Source: Desulfovibrio sp. An276 | GTDB lineage: Bacteria > Desulfobacterota > Desulfovibrionia > Desulfovibrionales > Desulfovibrionaceae | Reading direction: 5' to 3' | Assembly: GCF_002159665.1 (NCBI RefSeq) | Contig: NZ_NFJC01000018.1 | Span: forward strand, 1 to 57,979 | Length of the DNA: 57,979 nt | Shown: piece by piece, positions 8,262 to 17,615 of the stretch | How positions within the stretch are numbered: the first letter of the stretch is position 1 | Layout: each line of letters starts with the position of its first letter | The notes under the pieces: model-generated | Databases searched by the model: none | What the model was told of the DNA's origin: nothing | Seen by the model: only the letters and a program-made list of their open reading frames with translations | Translations under genes and position numbers: made by a program

Positions 8262-10253
8262 TTACTGCTGGAAGGTCTCCCTTGCGGCCTTGTCGAAGCT
8301 TGCTCCGGTGAAGACGTCGCGCAGGACAGTGGGCCGCGTGGCGTTTTGGCCTGCGGGGAAGAGGGCAGTGAGCGGAATGCTGCGGCTGCCAAGCATTTCC
8401 AGAAGCTTTGTGCCGTGGGCATTGGCGTCCGTGAGATCCACGCGGATAAAGTCCACGTTGTAGGTCCTTTTCATGCGCTTTAGGCGATCCTCGCTGAAGA
8501 CCGTAGCCTCCACAAACTTGCAGTTGGGACACCAGTCAGCTGTGAATTCCACTACCATGGGTCTTTTGCCGAGGTTTTGCGCAAACTCCTGCGGTTGGAA
8601 CTCTGCCCAGACGGTGGGTGTTCTTTCCATGTTCAGGGCAAAGGCAGAGGCCATGACTATGACCAGCAAAAAGAGGACACTTCCGATGCGCCTGCGTATT
8701 TTGGGCGCCTCAAGGCCACAGACCTGATCCCACAAAAAGGCGGCAAGCGCAGTCACAAGCAGGGCAAAGAGCACTGGAATGTGCTTTTCGTCGGGCAGGA
8801 TGGAGAGCAGGTAGAGGGCTGTTCCCAAAAGCAGAAAGCCCAGGACGTGTTCGAACATGAGCATCCAGGAGCCCGGACGCGGCAGGATTTTTGCGAGATT
8901 GGGCCAGATGCTGAAGACTATGTAGGGCAGGGCCATGCCAATGCCAACTGCCCAGAAGACAACGACAAGGACGCCCAGGGATTGGGTGAAGGCCCAGCCC
9001 AAGACGCCGCCAAGGAGGGGGCCTGAGCAGGGCGTGGCAAGAAAGGTGGAGACAAGGCCGGTGAGATAGGCCTGCAGGCGCGGGCTCCTGGTTTTGGAAA
9101 GTGTCTTGAAGTCTATGACTGGCAGGGTGAAAACGCCCAGCATGGAAAGCCCCATGAGGAAGACCAGGACCAGCATGACGAGGAGAAATTCCTGACTCTG
9201 GTAGAGCTGGCCCCACATCATGTCCAGCACGCCGAACAATATGCCAAGCAAGGTGAAGAGGGTGAGGATGCCAGCTGCAAAGAAGATGTTGTGTTCGCGA
9301 AAGCGCCTGACACTCTCGGAGCCGTGGGCGTTGGCCATGAGCAGGCCTGTCACCTTGAAGGTGAGCACAGGCAGCACACAGGGCATGGCGTTGAGCAGAA
9401 GGCCTGCCAGGATGCCGAGCAAAAGAGCCTTGCCAAGGCCGTAAATCTCGACGCTTGTGTCCGCAAAGACAGGCTCTATCTCGAAGTCGAAGCCTGCCGG
9501 GGCTGGCAGGGGTGCTTCCCGCATTTCTTCGGTTTGTCCGGAAAGATTTGCTGCTTGCGCGTCCGCCTGGGGGAGAGTGGACGGATCAACAAGGGTCACG
9601 CCACTTCCGGACGCCATGGTTCCCATGGTTTCCATGCTCCCCATGTCCATGGAAAACTGGCCCATGCCGGGATCGGAGGCCACTGGGGCTCCCTCGCGGG
9701 CAAGCTTCTGCCATCTGGCAAACCAGGGCTCTTTGCCGGCAGAACTGGGTTTTTTGGGAACCCTGCCCTTGAGCGTCAGATCCAGGGGTGTGCAGCTGGT
9801 GGAAGAACACAGAAGAAGGCTCAAGGAAGCGGAAAAGCGCTTGCCTGCGCTTTCTTTTGGCAAGGGGACAAAGAAGTAGACCTCGCCCTCGTAGACGTTG
9901 ATGCTGGCGTTCTTGTCGAAGAAGTCGCGCTGTATGGCACCCTTGGGGTAGTAGACCGGCAGGGGGCCATCGCTTGCGCCCGCCTCGTCGAGGATGAGGG
10001 TGAGCTGTGCCGGGCGTCCCACATCTCCCGGATCGTTGGCGTAGGCGTGGGTCCCCTGGGGGATTTTCATGCCAAGGGCAGCCACAATGCCGTCCTTGTC
10101 CGTTCCGAAGGAGAAGCGGGCATGGACGTTGGGCTGGGCAGAAAGGGCAGGGCAGGAGGAAAGAAGGAATGAAAGGAAGGTGAAGAAAAAGGCAAGGAGA
10201 AGCGGGAGCTGCCTCCCGGATATGCGGTATATGTGGACTGTACTAAAACTCAT
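8262..10253 (-). CDS. dsbD: Thiol:disulfide interchange protein DsbD
   Basis: 663 residues in three parts. After a signal sequence (LPLLLAFFFTFLSFLLSS) comes the periplasmic alpha domain with the pair CSSTSC. The central membrane domain carries NAMPCVLPV and ATPCSGPLLG, the two cysteines that pass electrons across the membrane. The C-terminal thioredoxin-like domain has WCPNC (Cys575-Cys578). DsbD moves electrons from cytoplasmic thioredoxin to periplasmic oxidoreductases such as DsbC and cytochrome-c maturation proteins. I start at the ATG at 10253, which follows AAGGGA; an in-frame codon upstream would add 37 residues of unlikely sequence. A Met/Gly-rich stretch links domains one and two. 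Confidence 0.93.
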   Translation of the reverse strand: MSFSTVHIYRISGRQLPLLLAFFFTFLSFLLSSCPALSAQPNVHARFSFGTDKDGIVAALGMKIPQGTHAYANDPGDVGRPAQLTLILDEAGASDGPLPVYYPKGAIQRDFFDKNASINVYEGEVYFFVPLPKESAGKRFSASLSLLLCSSTSCTPLDLTLKGRVPKKPSSAGKEPWFARWQKLAREGAPVASDPGMGQFSMDMGSMETMGTMASGSGVTLVDPSTLPQADAQAANLSGQTEEMREAPLPAPAGFDFEIEPVFADTSVEIYGLGKALLLGILAGLLLNAMPCVLPVLTFKVTGLLMANAHGSESVRRFREHNIFFAAGILTLFTLLGILFGVLDMMWGQLYQSQEFLLVMLVLVFLMGLSMLGVFTLPVIDFKTLSKTRSPRLQAYLTGLVSTFLATPCSGPLLGGVLGWAFTQSLGVLVVVFWAVGIGMALPYIVFSIWPNLAKILPRPGSWMLMFEHVLGFLLLGTALYLLSILPDEKHIPVLFALLVTALAAFLWDQVCGLEAPKIRRRIGSVLFLLVIVMASAFALNMERTPTVWAEFQPQEFAQNLGKRPMVVEFTADWCPNCKFVEATVFSEDRLKRMKRTYNVDFIRVDLTDANAHGTKLLEMLGSRSIPLTALFPAGQNATRPTVLRDVFTGASFDKAARETFQQ

Positions 10254-10445
10254 GTGGCAATCCCTTCCCCGGGCGAACCCGGGCGGCAGTCGGTTTTTGT
10301 GTGAGAAGCCTGCGTTGGGATTTGCGAAAACAGAAATATCCAGACTGTTTTTACGTGCCCTCAAGCATACCCGACTTGCCTTTCCCTGTCACCTTGCGGG
10401 CAAAGAAAAAGCCCCCGCGAAAAACGCAGGGGCATTGCTTTCGAA

Positions 10446-10521
<76 letters not shown>

Positions 10522-10533
10522 GTGAACAAAGAG

Positions 10534-10562
10534 AACATATAGTTTCAGGGCGTGTCCGTCAA
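10534..10562 (-). promoter_or_regulatory. Promoter of tRNA-Lys
   Basis: On the minus strand TTGACG (10562-10557) and TATGTT (10539-10534) are separated by 17 bases, placing the start a few bases before the mature tRNA. Confidence 0.6.
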
Positions 10563-10886
10563 GCTTTTTTTTACAAAATCTGGACAATCAGGCAAAGAAA
10601 ATACGCAAGTTATTGTTGTTAATGTTCTTTTTTTTTATAAAAATTTGTGAGAGGCTCGTCCTCAAGAGGCTGTATCTGGCGCGAGAGGAGGCTGCGTGAC
10701 ATGCAGGACAGTATCTGAGTCTGTCATGCCCTTCTCACTGGTAACGGAAGAGCGACATATGCACAAGGAACCAGGGGATGCACAGTTGCGGACAATTTTG
10801 CAGGCTTTGCCATACTCCATGTGCATCCATCCGGAAAAAGGAGCTTTTCTTACAGAAAATATAAAATGATACTCAGTAGTTGTCAC

Positions 10887-10914
10887 TTGACACGGCCTGC
10901 ACAGGATCTAGTAT
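10887..10914 (+). promoter_or_regulatory. Sigma70-like promoter of cfa
   Basis: TTGACA (10887-10892), a 16-base spacer and TAGTAT (10909-10914). It leaves a leader of about 145 bases. Confidence 0.6.
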
Positions 10915-11066
10915 GGGGCAAGAGCCATCCTGTTCGGCGCATGAGTACAAAGACCTGCTGCAGAATGTTCGCGCTTGAGCCTGCTCCACTCCTTTTTTTT
11001 CGCAGGAAAATGCTTGTTTTCCTGTTTTTCCCCGCCGAAGGATCTGAGGTATCAGGGAGGAAAAAC

Positions 11067-12182
11067 ATGCACAAATCAAGAGATCTGCTTGTCAGGGCAC
11101 TGGAAGAAGCTGACATCCGTGTCAACGGCACACGCCCCTGGGATCTGGTTGTCAACAACGAGGATTTGTTCGACAGGGTGATCCGCGACGGCACTCTGGG
11201 CGCAGGCGAGGCCTACATGGAAGGCTGGTGGGACTGCGAGGCTCTGGACGTCATGTTCTGCAAGGCCATCCGTGCGCATATCGAGCGCAGGCTCTCGCAT
11301 TCCCTGCCTGTGCTCTTCATTGCCCTGCGCCAGCACGTCTTCAACATGCAGTCGAAGACAAGGTCCGTGGAGGTGGCAAGAAAGCACTACAATATGGACA
11401 ACGCGCTCTTTGCCAGCATGCTTGGCCCTACCATGAACTACAGCTGTGGCTACTGGAAAAACGCGCGCACCCTCGACGAGGCCCAGGAAGCCAAGATGGA
11501 CCTCATTTGTCGCAAGCTGCATCTTGAAAGGGGCATGCGCGTGCTGGACATTGGCTGTGGCTGGGGCGGCCTTGCCCGTTACATAAGCTCGCACTTTGAG
11601 GTGGAGGTGACGGGCATAAGCATTGCCAGCGAGCAGATACGCTACGCAAAGGAAAAGGATACGCAGGGCAGGGTACGGTGGATTTGCGACGACTACCGGA
11701 ACCTGACAGGCAGGTTCGACCGCATAGTCTCAGTGGGCATGTTCGAGCACGTGGGCGCAAGAAACTACGCAACCTACATGCAAAAAGCCCATGACCTTCT
11801 GGAGGACACGGGCCTTTTCCTTTTGCACACCATAGGGGCCAATCACCAGAAGGCTGGTGTGGATCCCTGGTTTGACAAATATATTTTTCCAAACGGCATG
11901 CTGCCCTCGCCGGTGTCTGTCACAAGAGCCATAGAGGGAACCTTTGTGCTGGAGGATTGGGAAAACTTTGGTGCGGACTACGACAAGACCCTCATGGCCT
12001 GGTACGAGCGCTTCGAGAAGGGCCTTGCCGAAGGGAGCTTTGCCTGCGAGGAAGAGGTACGGCGCATGTATCGCTACTACCTCTTGAGCTGTGCAGCAGC
12101 CTTCAGGACAAGGGACATACAGCTCTGGCAGCTGGTCCTGAGCCCCAGGGGTGTTCCCGGAGGCTACCGTTCCGTGCGCTGA
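11067..12182 (+). CDS. cfa: Cyclopropane-fatty-acyl-phospholipid synthase
   Basis: A 371-residue SAM-dependent enzyme that adds a methylene bridge to unsaturated acyl chains of membrane phospholipids, a stress and stationary-phase membrane modification. The start ATG at 11067 follows AGGGAGG. The sequence follows E. coli Cfa closely along its length: GEAYMEGWWDC near 48-58, NYSCGYWKNA with the conserved Cys127, the SAM-binding VLDIGCGWGG (159-168), VGMFEHVG, and the C-terminal NFGADYDKTLMAWYERF. The gene has its own promoter. It ends tail to tail, with a 19-base overlap, against the small gene on the other strand. Confidence 0.96.
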   Translation: MHKSRDLLVRALEEADIRVNGTRPWDLVVNNEDLFDRVIRDGTLGAGEAYMEGWWDCEALDVMFCKAIRAHIERRLSHSLPVLFIALRQHVFNMQSKTRSVEVARKHYNMDNALFASMLGPTMNYSCGYWKNARTLDEAQEAKMDLICRKLHLERGMRVLDIGCGWGGLARYISSHFEVEVTGISIASEQIRYAKEKDTQGRVRWICDDYRNLTGRFDRIVSVGMFEHVGARNYATYMQKAHDLLEDTGLFLLHTIGANHQKAGVDPWFDKYIFPNGMLPSPVSVTRAIEGTFVLEDWENFGADYDKTLMAWYERFEKGLAEGSFACEEEVRRMYRYYLLSCAAAFRTRDIQLWQLVLSPRGVPGGYRSVR

Positions 12183-12478
12183 AGTTCCCTGGGCTTGTCT
12201 GCCAGGGCATCGCGCTCCATGGCAGCCACAGGACGGGGCTTGTGCTGACTCCCCTGAAGCTGGCGGCGCACAAGTTCCAGGATGATCAGATCCTCGGTCG
12301 CGGAGTGGAGCTTTGCCGCAGGCAGAAAGGTCTTCTGCAGGGTCATGGACAGGGCCTGGGAGCTTGCCCACACGTTGAGGATCTCTTCCGTGGGCATGGT
12401 CTGCAGGCTCTGGGAAAATTCGTCCGCATCCCTGTTGTCCGAAGGGGCTGGGCTGGTGAGGAAGGTCATAATATCCAT
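12164..12478 (-). CDS. Hypothetical protein downstream of the radical SAM gene
   Basis: About 104 residues, starting at the ATG at 12478 (AAGGA ten bases upstream); an ATG at 12517 would add 13 residues but has a poor ribosome site. No known domain is recognised. The sequence is mostly helical, with a Pro/Asp-rich start (SPAPSDNRDADEF), no signal peptide and no membrane helix. It follows the radical SAM gene by 66 bases on the same strand and is probably co-transcribed with it, so a linked role is possible but unproven. Its last 19 bases overlap the end of cfa. Confidence 0.6.
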   Translation of the reverse strand: MDIMTFLTSPAPSDNRDADEFSQSLQTMPTEEILNVWASSQALSMTLQKTFLPAAKLHSATEDLIILELVRRQLQGSQHKPRPVAAMERDALADKPRELQRTER

Positions 12479-12544
12479 TGGAAAATAGTCCTTTGCCGTG
12501 GCGGCTTTTGTCAGCATCCGGGTGCCGGACGCGTGCTCCTGGCC

Positions 12545-15130
12545 CTAGAGGTACTGGGCCTTTTTCACAATGCGCAGAAGATGGGTCAGGGGTTTTGTGT
12601 CCACAAGGGGACCAAGAACTGCCTGGCAGATGTGGAAGGGGGAGAGGTACTCGTCCTTCCATGAGCAGCGCAGGCTCGTTTCCCCTGCCAGGGTCTCGAC
12701 ACTTGTGACAAGTCTGCGCACATCCGTGACCCTTTCGCCCTTCTTTGTCTCGCGGGCAAAGGGGAAACTCTCCCTTGCCATGAAGTCGGAAAAGGCCTTT
12801 GCCACCTTTTCGGGATCCAGTTCCAGGACACGGACGGAAAATTCCTCTTCCAGGGCGATCTTTGCCTTGTCCCTGAAGGCCACTTCCTCCACCTTCCAGA
12901 CATTCATGCCTCTGGGAAGACAGGCGTTCATGCGTGCGCAAAAGTCCTTCTCGTCCATGCGCTCCCGCAAGGTGACGGAAAACCATTCGCACATGCTTTC
13001 CATGCCGACGGGCAGGGCCCTGCCAAAGCTTATGAGGGGCAGCGGATGAAAGCCCTGGGAAAAGGCCATGGGAATGTCCGCCCTGCGTAAAGCCCGGTCA
13101 AGGACAGCCTGCAGTTCGAGCTGGGAGAGGAAGGCGGAGTTCTGGAGCTTTGTGTGCCACACGCGCAGGCTCACGGCCCGCACCACAAGGGACGGGTCCA
13201 GCTTCGGGGGCTCCGGCTTGATATCGCGCAGTATGAGGCGTCCATTCTCGTCGCGCGCAGGATTGTTGGGCACCTGGTCGCGCTCGGAATAGACAAGGCG
13301 GTTTTTCACCTCCTGCCCCTCGGTTCTGGCAAGCCCGCTTTGGCGCTTGCCCTTGTCGCAGGCCCCGCACATGCTGCAAGGGTTGTAGCGACAGTCCGCG
13401 GTGACCTTCGCGTTTTTGGCCTTCTCAAGCTCGCGCAAAAGAAATTCCTCTGTGACGCCTGCCTCGATGTGGGACCAGGGGAGGGGAGATCCAGGCGCCT
13501 GTCCTTTCGTGCAGCGTTCGGGATCAAGACCCTGTTCCGCAAGGGCACAAAGCCAGGGCTCAAGGCGGAAGTGCTCCTTCCAGCCAGTGAGGATGGCGCC
13601 CTTTCTGAAGGCAGATTCCACCACGTCCGCCATCTCGCGGCCTGCGCGGGAGAGTATGCCTTCGAGATGGCTCACCTTGGGTTCGTGCCAGCGCAGGGTG
13701 AGGCCGCGGATCTTCTTGAATTCCGAAAGGACAATGTGCACGCGCCTGTCTATCTCGGCAAGCGAGATCTGATCCTCCCACTGGAAGGGCGTGAAGGGCT
13801 TTGGCACAAAGGGCGAGAGTGCTGCCGTGACAGCGAGCTTTGGAGCACCCGGGCCGCCCGCGTAGCGCACCTTGCGGCACAGATCCACAATGGCCAGAAG
13901 ATCCTCGTCTGTTTCCGTGGGAAGGCCTATCATGAAGTAGAGCTTGACCTGGCGCCAGCCGTACTCAATGAGCTTTTGCACGTGGGTGATGAGCTGCTCC
14001 TCTGTCACACCCTTGTTGATGACGTCGCGAAGCCGCTGGCTGCCTGCTTCAGGAGCCAGGGTAACACCCGTGCGCCGCAGTCTGGACATCCTGTCCATGA
14101 TGTCGTCGTCAATGGAGCCCACGCGCAGGGAAGGCAGGGAGAGGGCGATCTGCTCTTTTGCGCAGCGATCCAGGGTATCAAGGCACAGGTGCTTCAGGGC
14201 CGAGTAGTCGCCGGCGCTCAAGGCAAGAAAGCTTATCTCGTCAAAGCCCGTGTTTTTGAGACAGTCGGACAAGATGCCGCTCACTGTCTCTACCGAACGC
14301 TCGCGGGAGGGCCTGTAGACAAAGCCCGCGTTGCAGAAGCGACATCCCCTGGTGCAGCCCCTGGCTATTTCCAATGAAAGACGGTTGTGCACGGTTGCCA
14401 GCGGCACAACCTGGCTTGTGGGGGAAAAGGTTTTCTCAAGGTCTGCCACGATGCGACGCCTTGGCGTGGGTATGTCCTTGTCCTGCGCAACAAGCCTGCC
14501 GTCTTCTGTTTCACTGAAGAGCGAGGGCACGTAGACGCCGGGGATGTGACAGACCTCGCGCAAAAAGACAGAGCGGGGCGTGCCCTTCTCCCTGGCCTTC
14601 TCAAGGGCTTCGAGCAGCTCGACCAGCGTCTCCTCCCCGTCGCCAAGGACCACGCAGTCCAGGAAGGGTGCCATGGGCTCTGCGCTCAAGGCAGCACCGC
14701 CGCCTGCGCTCACGAGCGGACAGGCGCCAAGATCCTCTGGGCGATCCTTGGTACGCAGGGGAATGCCGCCAAGATCCAGGATGTTGAGCACGTCCGTATA
14801 GCACAGCTCGTGGGTGATGGAAAAACCGATAAAGTCCATTTCCGCCAGGGGCGTGTCGGACTCCAGGGTCGCGAGAAGGGTTCCTGTATCGCGCAGGATT
14901 TGGCAGGCTGCCGCGTCCGGCTCGTAGACCCTCTCGGCCCACCAGGAGGGGTGGTCGTTGACGATGCCGTAGAGAATCTTCTGGCCTAGGTGGGACATGC
15001 CCACCTCGTAAAGATCCGGAAAGCAGAGCGCACAGCGCAGGCTGACAGTGGCCGGATCCTTGTGGACCGAGCCCTGTTCGATGCCGAGATAGCGGCTTGG
15101 CTGTGTCAGGAGGGGAAGAAGTTCGCGCAT
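12545..15130 (-). CDS. B12-binding radical SAM protein fused to a DUF2344 domain (TIGR03960-like)
   Basis: 861 residues. The N-terminal ~240 residues form a cobalamin-binding-like domain. The radical SAM core follows, with CTRGCRFC (Cys259, Cys263, Cys266) binding the 4Fe-4S cluster that cleaves S-adenosylmethionine. A second cysteine cluster (CRYNPCSMCGAC) lies near residue 600 and probably holds another metal site. The C-terminal ~220 residues are the DUF2344 module, with AFSQGFHPLPLISFGRALPVG. In other bacteria this composite gene often neighbours ribonuclease G or ribosomal protein genes and is suspected of RNA or ribosome modification (inference). The reaction is unknown. RNase III lies about 700 bases away on the other strand. 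Confidence 0.85.
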   Translation of the reverse strand: MRELLPLLTQPSRYLGIEQGSVHKDPATVSLRCALCFPDLYEVGMSHLGQKILYGIVNDHPSWWAERVYEPDAAACQILRDTGTLLATLESDTPLAEMDFIGFSITHELCYTDVLNILDLGGIPLRTKDRPEDLGACPLVSAGGGAALSAEPMAPFLDCVVLGDGEETLVELLEALEKAREKGTPRSVFLREVCHIPGVYVPSLFSETEDGRLVAQDKDIPTPRRRIVADLEKTFSPTSQVVPLATVHNRLSLEIARGCTRGCRFCNAGFVYRPSRERSVETVSGILSDCLKNTGFDEISFLALSAGDYSALKHLCLDTLDRCAKEQIALSLPSLRVGSIDDDIMDRMSRLRRTGVTLAPEAGSQRLRDVINKGVTEEQLITHVQKLIEYGWRQVKLYFMIGLPTETDEDLLAIVDLCRKVRYAGGPGAPKLAVTAALSPFVPKPFTPFQWEDQISLAEIDRRVHIVLSEFKKIRGLTLRWHEPKVSHLEGILSRAGREMADVVESAFRKGAILTGWKEHFRLEPWLCALAEQGLDPERCTKGQAPGSPLPWSHIEAGVTEEFLLRELEKAKNAKVTADCRYNPCSMCGACDKGKRQSGLARTEGQEVKNRLVYSERDQVPNNPARDENGRLILRDIKPEPPKLDPSLVVRAVSLRVWHTKLQNSAFLSQLELQAVLDRALRRADIPMAFSQGFHPLPLISFGRALPVGMESMCEWFSVTLRERMDEKDFCARMNACLPRGMNVWKVEEVAFRDKAKIALEEEFSVRVLELDPEKVAKAFSDFMARESFPFARETKKGERVTDVRRLVTSVETLAGETSLRCSWKDEYLSPFHICQAVLGPLVDTKPLTHLLRIVKKAQYL

Positions 15131-15162
15131 AGGGGCAGAGGGGTTGTCCTTGTCTGCTTAGG

Positions 15163-15189
15163 AAAAAAAAAGGGGCAGAAGGCCCCTCA
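15163..15189 (-). terminator. Terminator of the 15204-15542 gene
   Basis: On the minus strand AGGGGCC-TTCT-GCCCCT is followed by a run of T. It separates the small gene upstream from the radical SAM operon. Confidence 0.75.
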
Positions 15190-15203
15190 GACTGTCTTTT
15201 TGC

Positions 15204-15542
15204 CTAGTGGATGAGTCCGGAACCGGAGGTGGTGGATCCGCCGAAGTGGATCTTTCCGAGGTTGGAGCTCACGGAGAGGTTGGTGGTCACCTCGATGTAC
15301 TTGTCCTGCAGCTCCTTGGCTGTCTCGGCAAAGCGGTAGAGGATGAAGCGACCCTCGATGCAGGCGTCGAAGGTGTTCTCGAAGGGAAAGCCGTAGGGAG
15401 CAAGCAGCATCTGCATGCCCTGCTGGGTGGGCACGTTCTGCAGCTGCACGACATTTTCGAGCATGTCCTTTTCGGCATTGTACTTGCCGAGAACAATCTC
15501 GCCGGAAACAAGCTTGACCATCTTGATGTCAAAGGCTGCCAT
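15204..15542 (-). CDS. Hypothetical small protein with an Lsm/SH3-like beta-barrel start
   Basis: 112 residues, starting at the ATG at 15542 with AGGAGAG before it. Longer in-frame extensions do not look coding. Residues 5-20 (IKMVKLVSGEIVLGKY) match the strand-turn-strand pattern of Sm/Lsm-like or SH3-like small barrels, in which KLxxGExxxG is common. The tail is Ser/Thr/Gly-rich (GGSTTSGSGLIH). An RNA-binding role would fit the divergent RNase III gene 317 bases away, but that is inference only. Confidence 0.65.
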   Translation of the reverse strand: MAAFDIKMVKLVSGEIVLGKYNAEKDMLENVVQLQNVPTQQGMQMLLAPYGFPFENTFDACIEGRFILYRFAETAKELQDKYIEVTTNLSVSSNLGKIHFGGSTTSGSGLIH

Positions 15543-15858
15543 TTTTCTCTCCTTGTATGGATATTGGGGACACGCCCCATGGGTGGCATAAATGGGTAGC
15601 ATAAAAGATTGGCTGCGGCCAAAGGGGGCTGCAGGGAAGAAGATGCCTAGTAGCAAGCAGCCGTCCTTGTCAAGCAAAAAAAAGTTCCCTTCGGCCTGGG
15701 GGCATGCCAAAGGGAACCTTTGAGAAGGGAAATTTCGGGAAGAGTTGGCAACGCATGAAAAACGCCAACGCGTCTTGCTTTTGCGCCCAAATAGGGTATG
15801 GTGAAGCCTAGCCTTGGAACAAGACCCTGTCCCTGCCAAAATTTTTCCCGGAATCTGT

Positions 15859-16587
15859 ATGAAAACATCCCCCTGCCAACTCAATGAAGACGACGTTCTC
15901 AAACTGGAAAAGACCCTGGACTACCATTTTGTCAACAGGGGTCTTTTGCTGCGGGCTCTCACGCACTCCTCCTACGCCAACGAATACGGCCTCGAATCCG
16001 CCCACAACGAGAGGCAGGAGTTTCTTGGCGACGCGGTACTTGAGCTGTGCGTGTCCTGGGAACTGTACAAGCGCTTTCCCAATACCAGGGAAGGGGATCT
16101 GACCAGACTTCGCTCAAGCCTTGTGAACACCACAAGCTTTGCCTGCAGGGCAAGGGAGATTGGTCTGGACAAGATGCTTTTCCTTGGCAGGGGCGAGGAG
16201 AGCCAGGGAGGACGCAAGCGAGACAGCGTTTTGAGCGACGTTTTCGAGGCAGTCCTTGCAGCCGTCTACGAGGACGGGGGATATGCGGCAGCACAGCACT
16301 CGGTAGCCACTGTCTTCAGCAGGATCTGGCCAGAGGATCCGCACGAGGGCAAGAAGGAGCAGGACCACAAGACCTGCCTGCAGGAACGCGTGCAGCATCT
16401 CTTTGCCGGGGACAGGCCTGTGTATTCGCAAGTTTCCGTGACAGGCCCGAGCCACGCGCGACTTTTCACCATGGAGGTGCGCCTGCCCGATGGGCGCTGC
16501 TTCACGGCAGAGGGGACAAGCTGCAAGAAGGCCGAACAGGCCGCTGCAGCCATGGCGCTGGAGGCTCTGGACGGGCAGGGCTCCTGA
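15859..16587 (+). CDS. rnc: Ribonuclease III
   Basis: A 242-residue endonuclease that cuts double-stranded RNA, including rRNA precursors. The catalytic domain shows the signature NERQEFLGDAVLEL (50-63) and the second acidic pair Asp127 and Glu130 in SDVFEAVLAAVYED. A double-stranded RNA-binding domain spans about 170-238, with ARLFTMEVRL and the helix CKKAEQAAAAMALEAL. The ATG at 15859 gives the usual N-terminus, although its Shine-Dalgarno match is weak. The usual downstream partner era is not present; the next gene is on the other strand. Confidence 0.96.
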   Translation: MKTSPCQLNEDDVLKLEKTLDYHFVNRGLLLRALTHSSYANEYGLESAHNERQEFLGDAVLELCVSWELYKRFPNTREGDLTRLRSSLVNTTSFACRAREIGLDKMLFLGRGEESQGGRKRDSVLSDVFEAVLAAVYEDGGYAAAQHSVATVFSRIWPEDPHEGKKEQDHKTCLQERVQHLFAGDRPVYSQVSVTGPSHARLFTMEVRLPDGRCFTAEGTSCKKAEQAAAAMALEALDGQGS

Positions 16588-16610
16588 TACACAGGAAAGG
16601 CTTTTGTTTT

Positions 16611-16639
16611 GGGGGACAGGGAAACTGCCCCCTTTTTTT
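16611..16639 (+). terminator. Terminator of rnc
   Basis: GGGGG-A-CAG, loop GGAAA, CTG-CCCCC and then TTTTTTT. Confidence 0.7.
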
Positions 16640-16656
16640 GATCGTGCGAGCCATGC

Positions 16657-17538
16657 CTAGCGCATGAATTTGAGGCCAGCGAGCATCTTTTTGAGATTGA
16701 GTGCGTCCCAGGGCATGTATTCGGCAAAACTCATGCCTACGACGTTTGCCGCCTTTTCCACGTCTGCCAGAAGGCGCGCCACGTGGGAGAGTCTCAGCTT
16801 GCCGTGCTCGGACTCTATGGGGTTGGGTACGTCCGGATTGGTGAAGAGCAGGGATTTGAAGAAGGCGGGATCGAGCACATCGAGATCCAGATGGATGGCA
16901 ATGTGCTCAAAGTGGTTGCGCTCGATCCAGTCAAGCACATCAGTGCTGTCCTTTTTGACGGACGCACTCGGGATGGCGCATAGTCCCATCTCGTCCATGG
17001 TCTTGCGTTCGTGGGAGAAGACGTTGTCTACGCCGGCATAGAGGACCTGGGAGGGAAGAAGTTTTCTCTCCACCATTCCCGCCATGGCAGGCTCGCCGCC
17101 GCCAAGAAGGTTGCCGAGAACCATGGCGTGGGAGTGATCGAAGTCTGCGGGTGTCGTGATGTCCGGATGGGCATCAATCCACAGGACACCAAGGTTGTCT
17201 CCATAGCGTTTTGCAAGGTAGGCAAAGGGCGCCTGACTCACAAGGCAGTCTCCGCCAAAGGTAATGACGCGCTCTGGCTGCCTCTCCTCGAGAATGGCTG
17301 TGGCAGCTTCTATCTGCTTCATGATGACAGAGCGGTAGAAGACGCCTCCCTCCTTGGGTGCCTCAATGCCCTCGTGCCAGGCCGGCACGGGAACCTCGAT
17401 GACGGGATCGTCGTTTTGGGGGGCAAGAAAGGACATGAGGTGCGAGCCGAAGGCGTAGATCTGGCCAGGGTAGGGGGTCTCGTCGTAGCCGCCCTGCCAC
17501 TGTGGAAAAAGAAGGCGCACGGTTTTGGGTCTTGTCAT
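16657..17538 (-). CDS. Ureohydrolase (arginase/agmatinase family) with Cys in the first metal motif
   Basis: 293 residues of the arginase-agmatinase fold, which hydrolyses guanidino compounds to urea using two manganese ions. Motif II DAHPD (122-126) and motif III LDLDVLDP are intact. Motif I reads GGDC (95-98) where the family normally has GGDH, so one metal ligand is replaced by cysteine. It may bind metal differently or act on another substrate. Agmatinase or an arginase-like role are both possible. The ATG at 17538 follows GGAGAAT. A TetR gene lies 77 bases upstream on the same strand. Confidence 0.85.
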   Translation of the reverse strand: MTRPKTVRLLFPQWQGGYDETPYPGQIYAFGSHLMSFLAPQNDDPVIEVPVPAWHEGIEAPKEGGVFYRSVIMKQIEAATAILEERQPERVITFGGDCLVSQAPFAYLAKRYGDNLGVLWIDAHPDITTPADFDHSHAMVLGNLLGGGEPAMAGMVERKLLPSQVLYAGVDNVFSHERKTMDEMGLCAIPSASVKKDSTDVLDWIERNHFEHIAIHLDLDVLDPAFFKSLLFTNPDVPNPIESEHGKLRLSHVARLLADVEKAANVVGMSFAEYMPWDALNLKKMLAGLKFMR

Positions 17539-17615
17539 GATATTCTCCTGAAATTTGGGCCCAGGAATTGTCCCCGGAGGCTGTCGAAAGTTTTTTTTGG
17601 GAAAGGCAAGTCCTG

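Larger units (their letters stand above)
10522..11066. other. Intergenic region between tRNA-Lys and cfa
   Basis: 545 bases with no convincing gene. Besides the tRNA promoter it holds T-tracts (10563-10571 and 10628-10638), a perfect 9-bp inverted repeat GGATGCACA / TGTGCATCC (10776-10784 and 10820-10828) and the cfa promoter at 10887-10914. An upstream extension of the cfa frame exists but its codons do not look coding. Confidence 0.55.
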
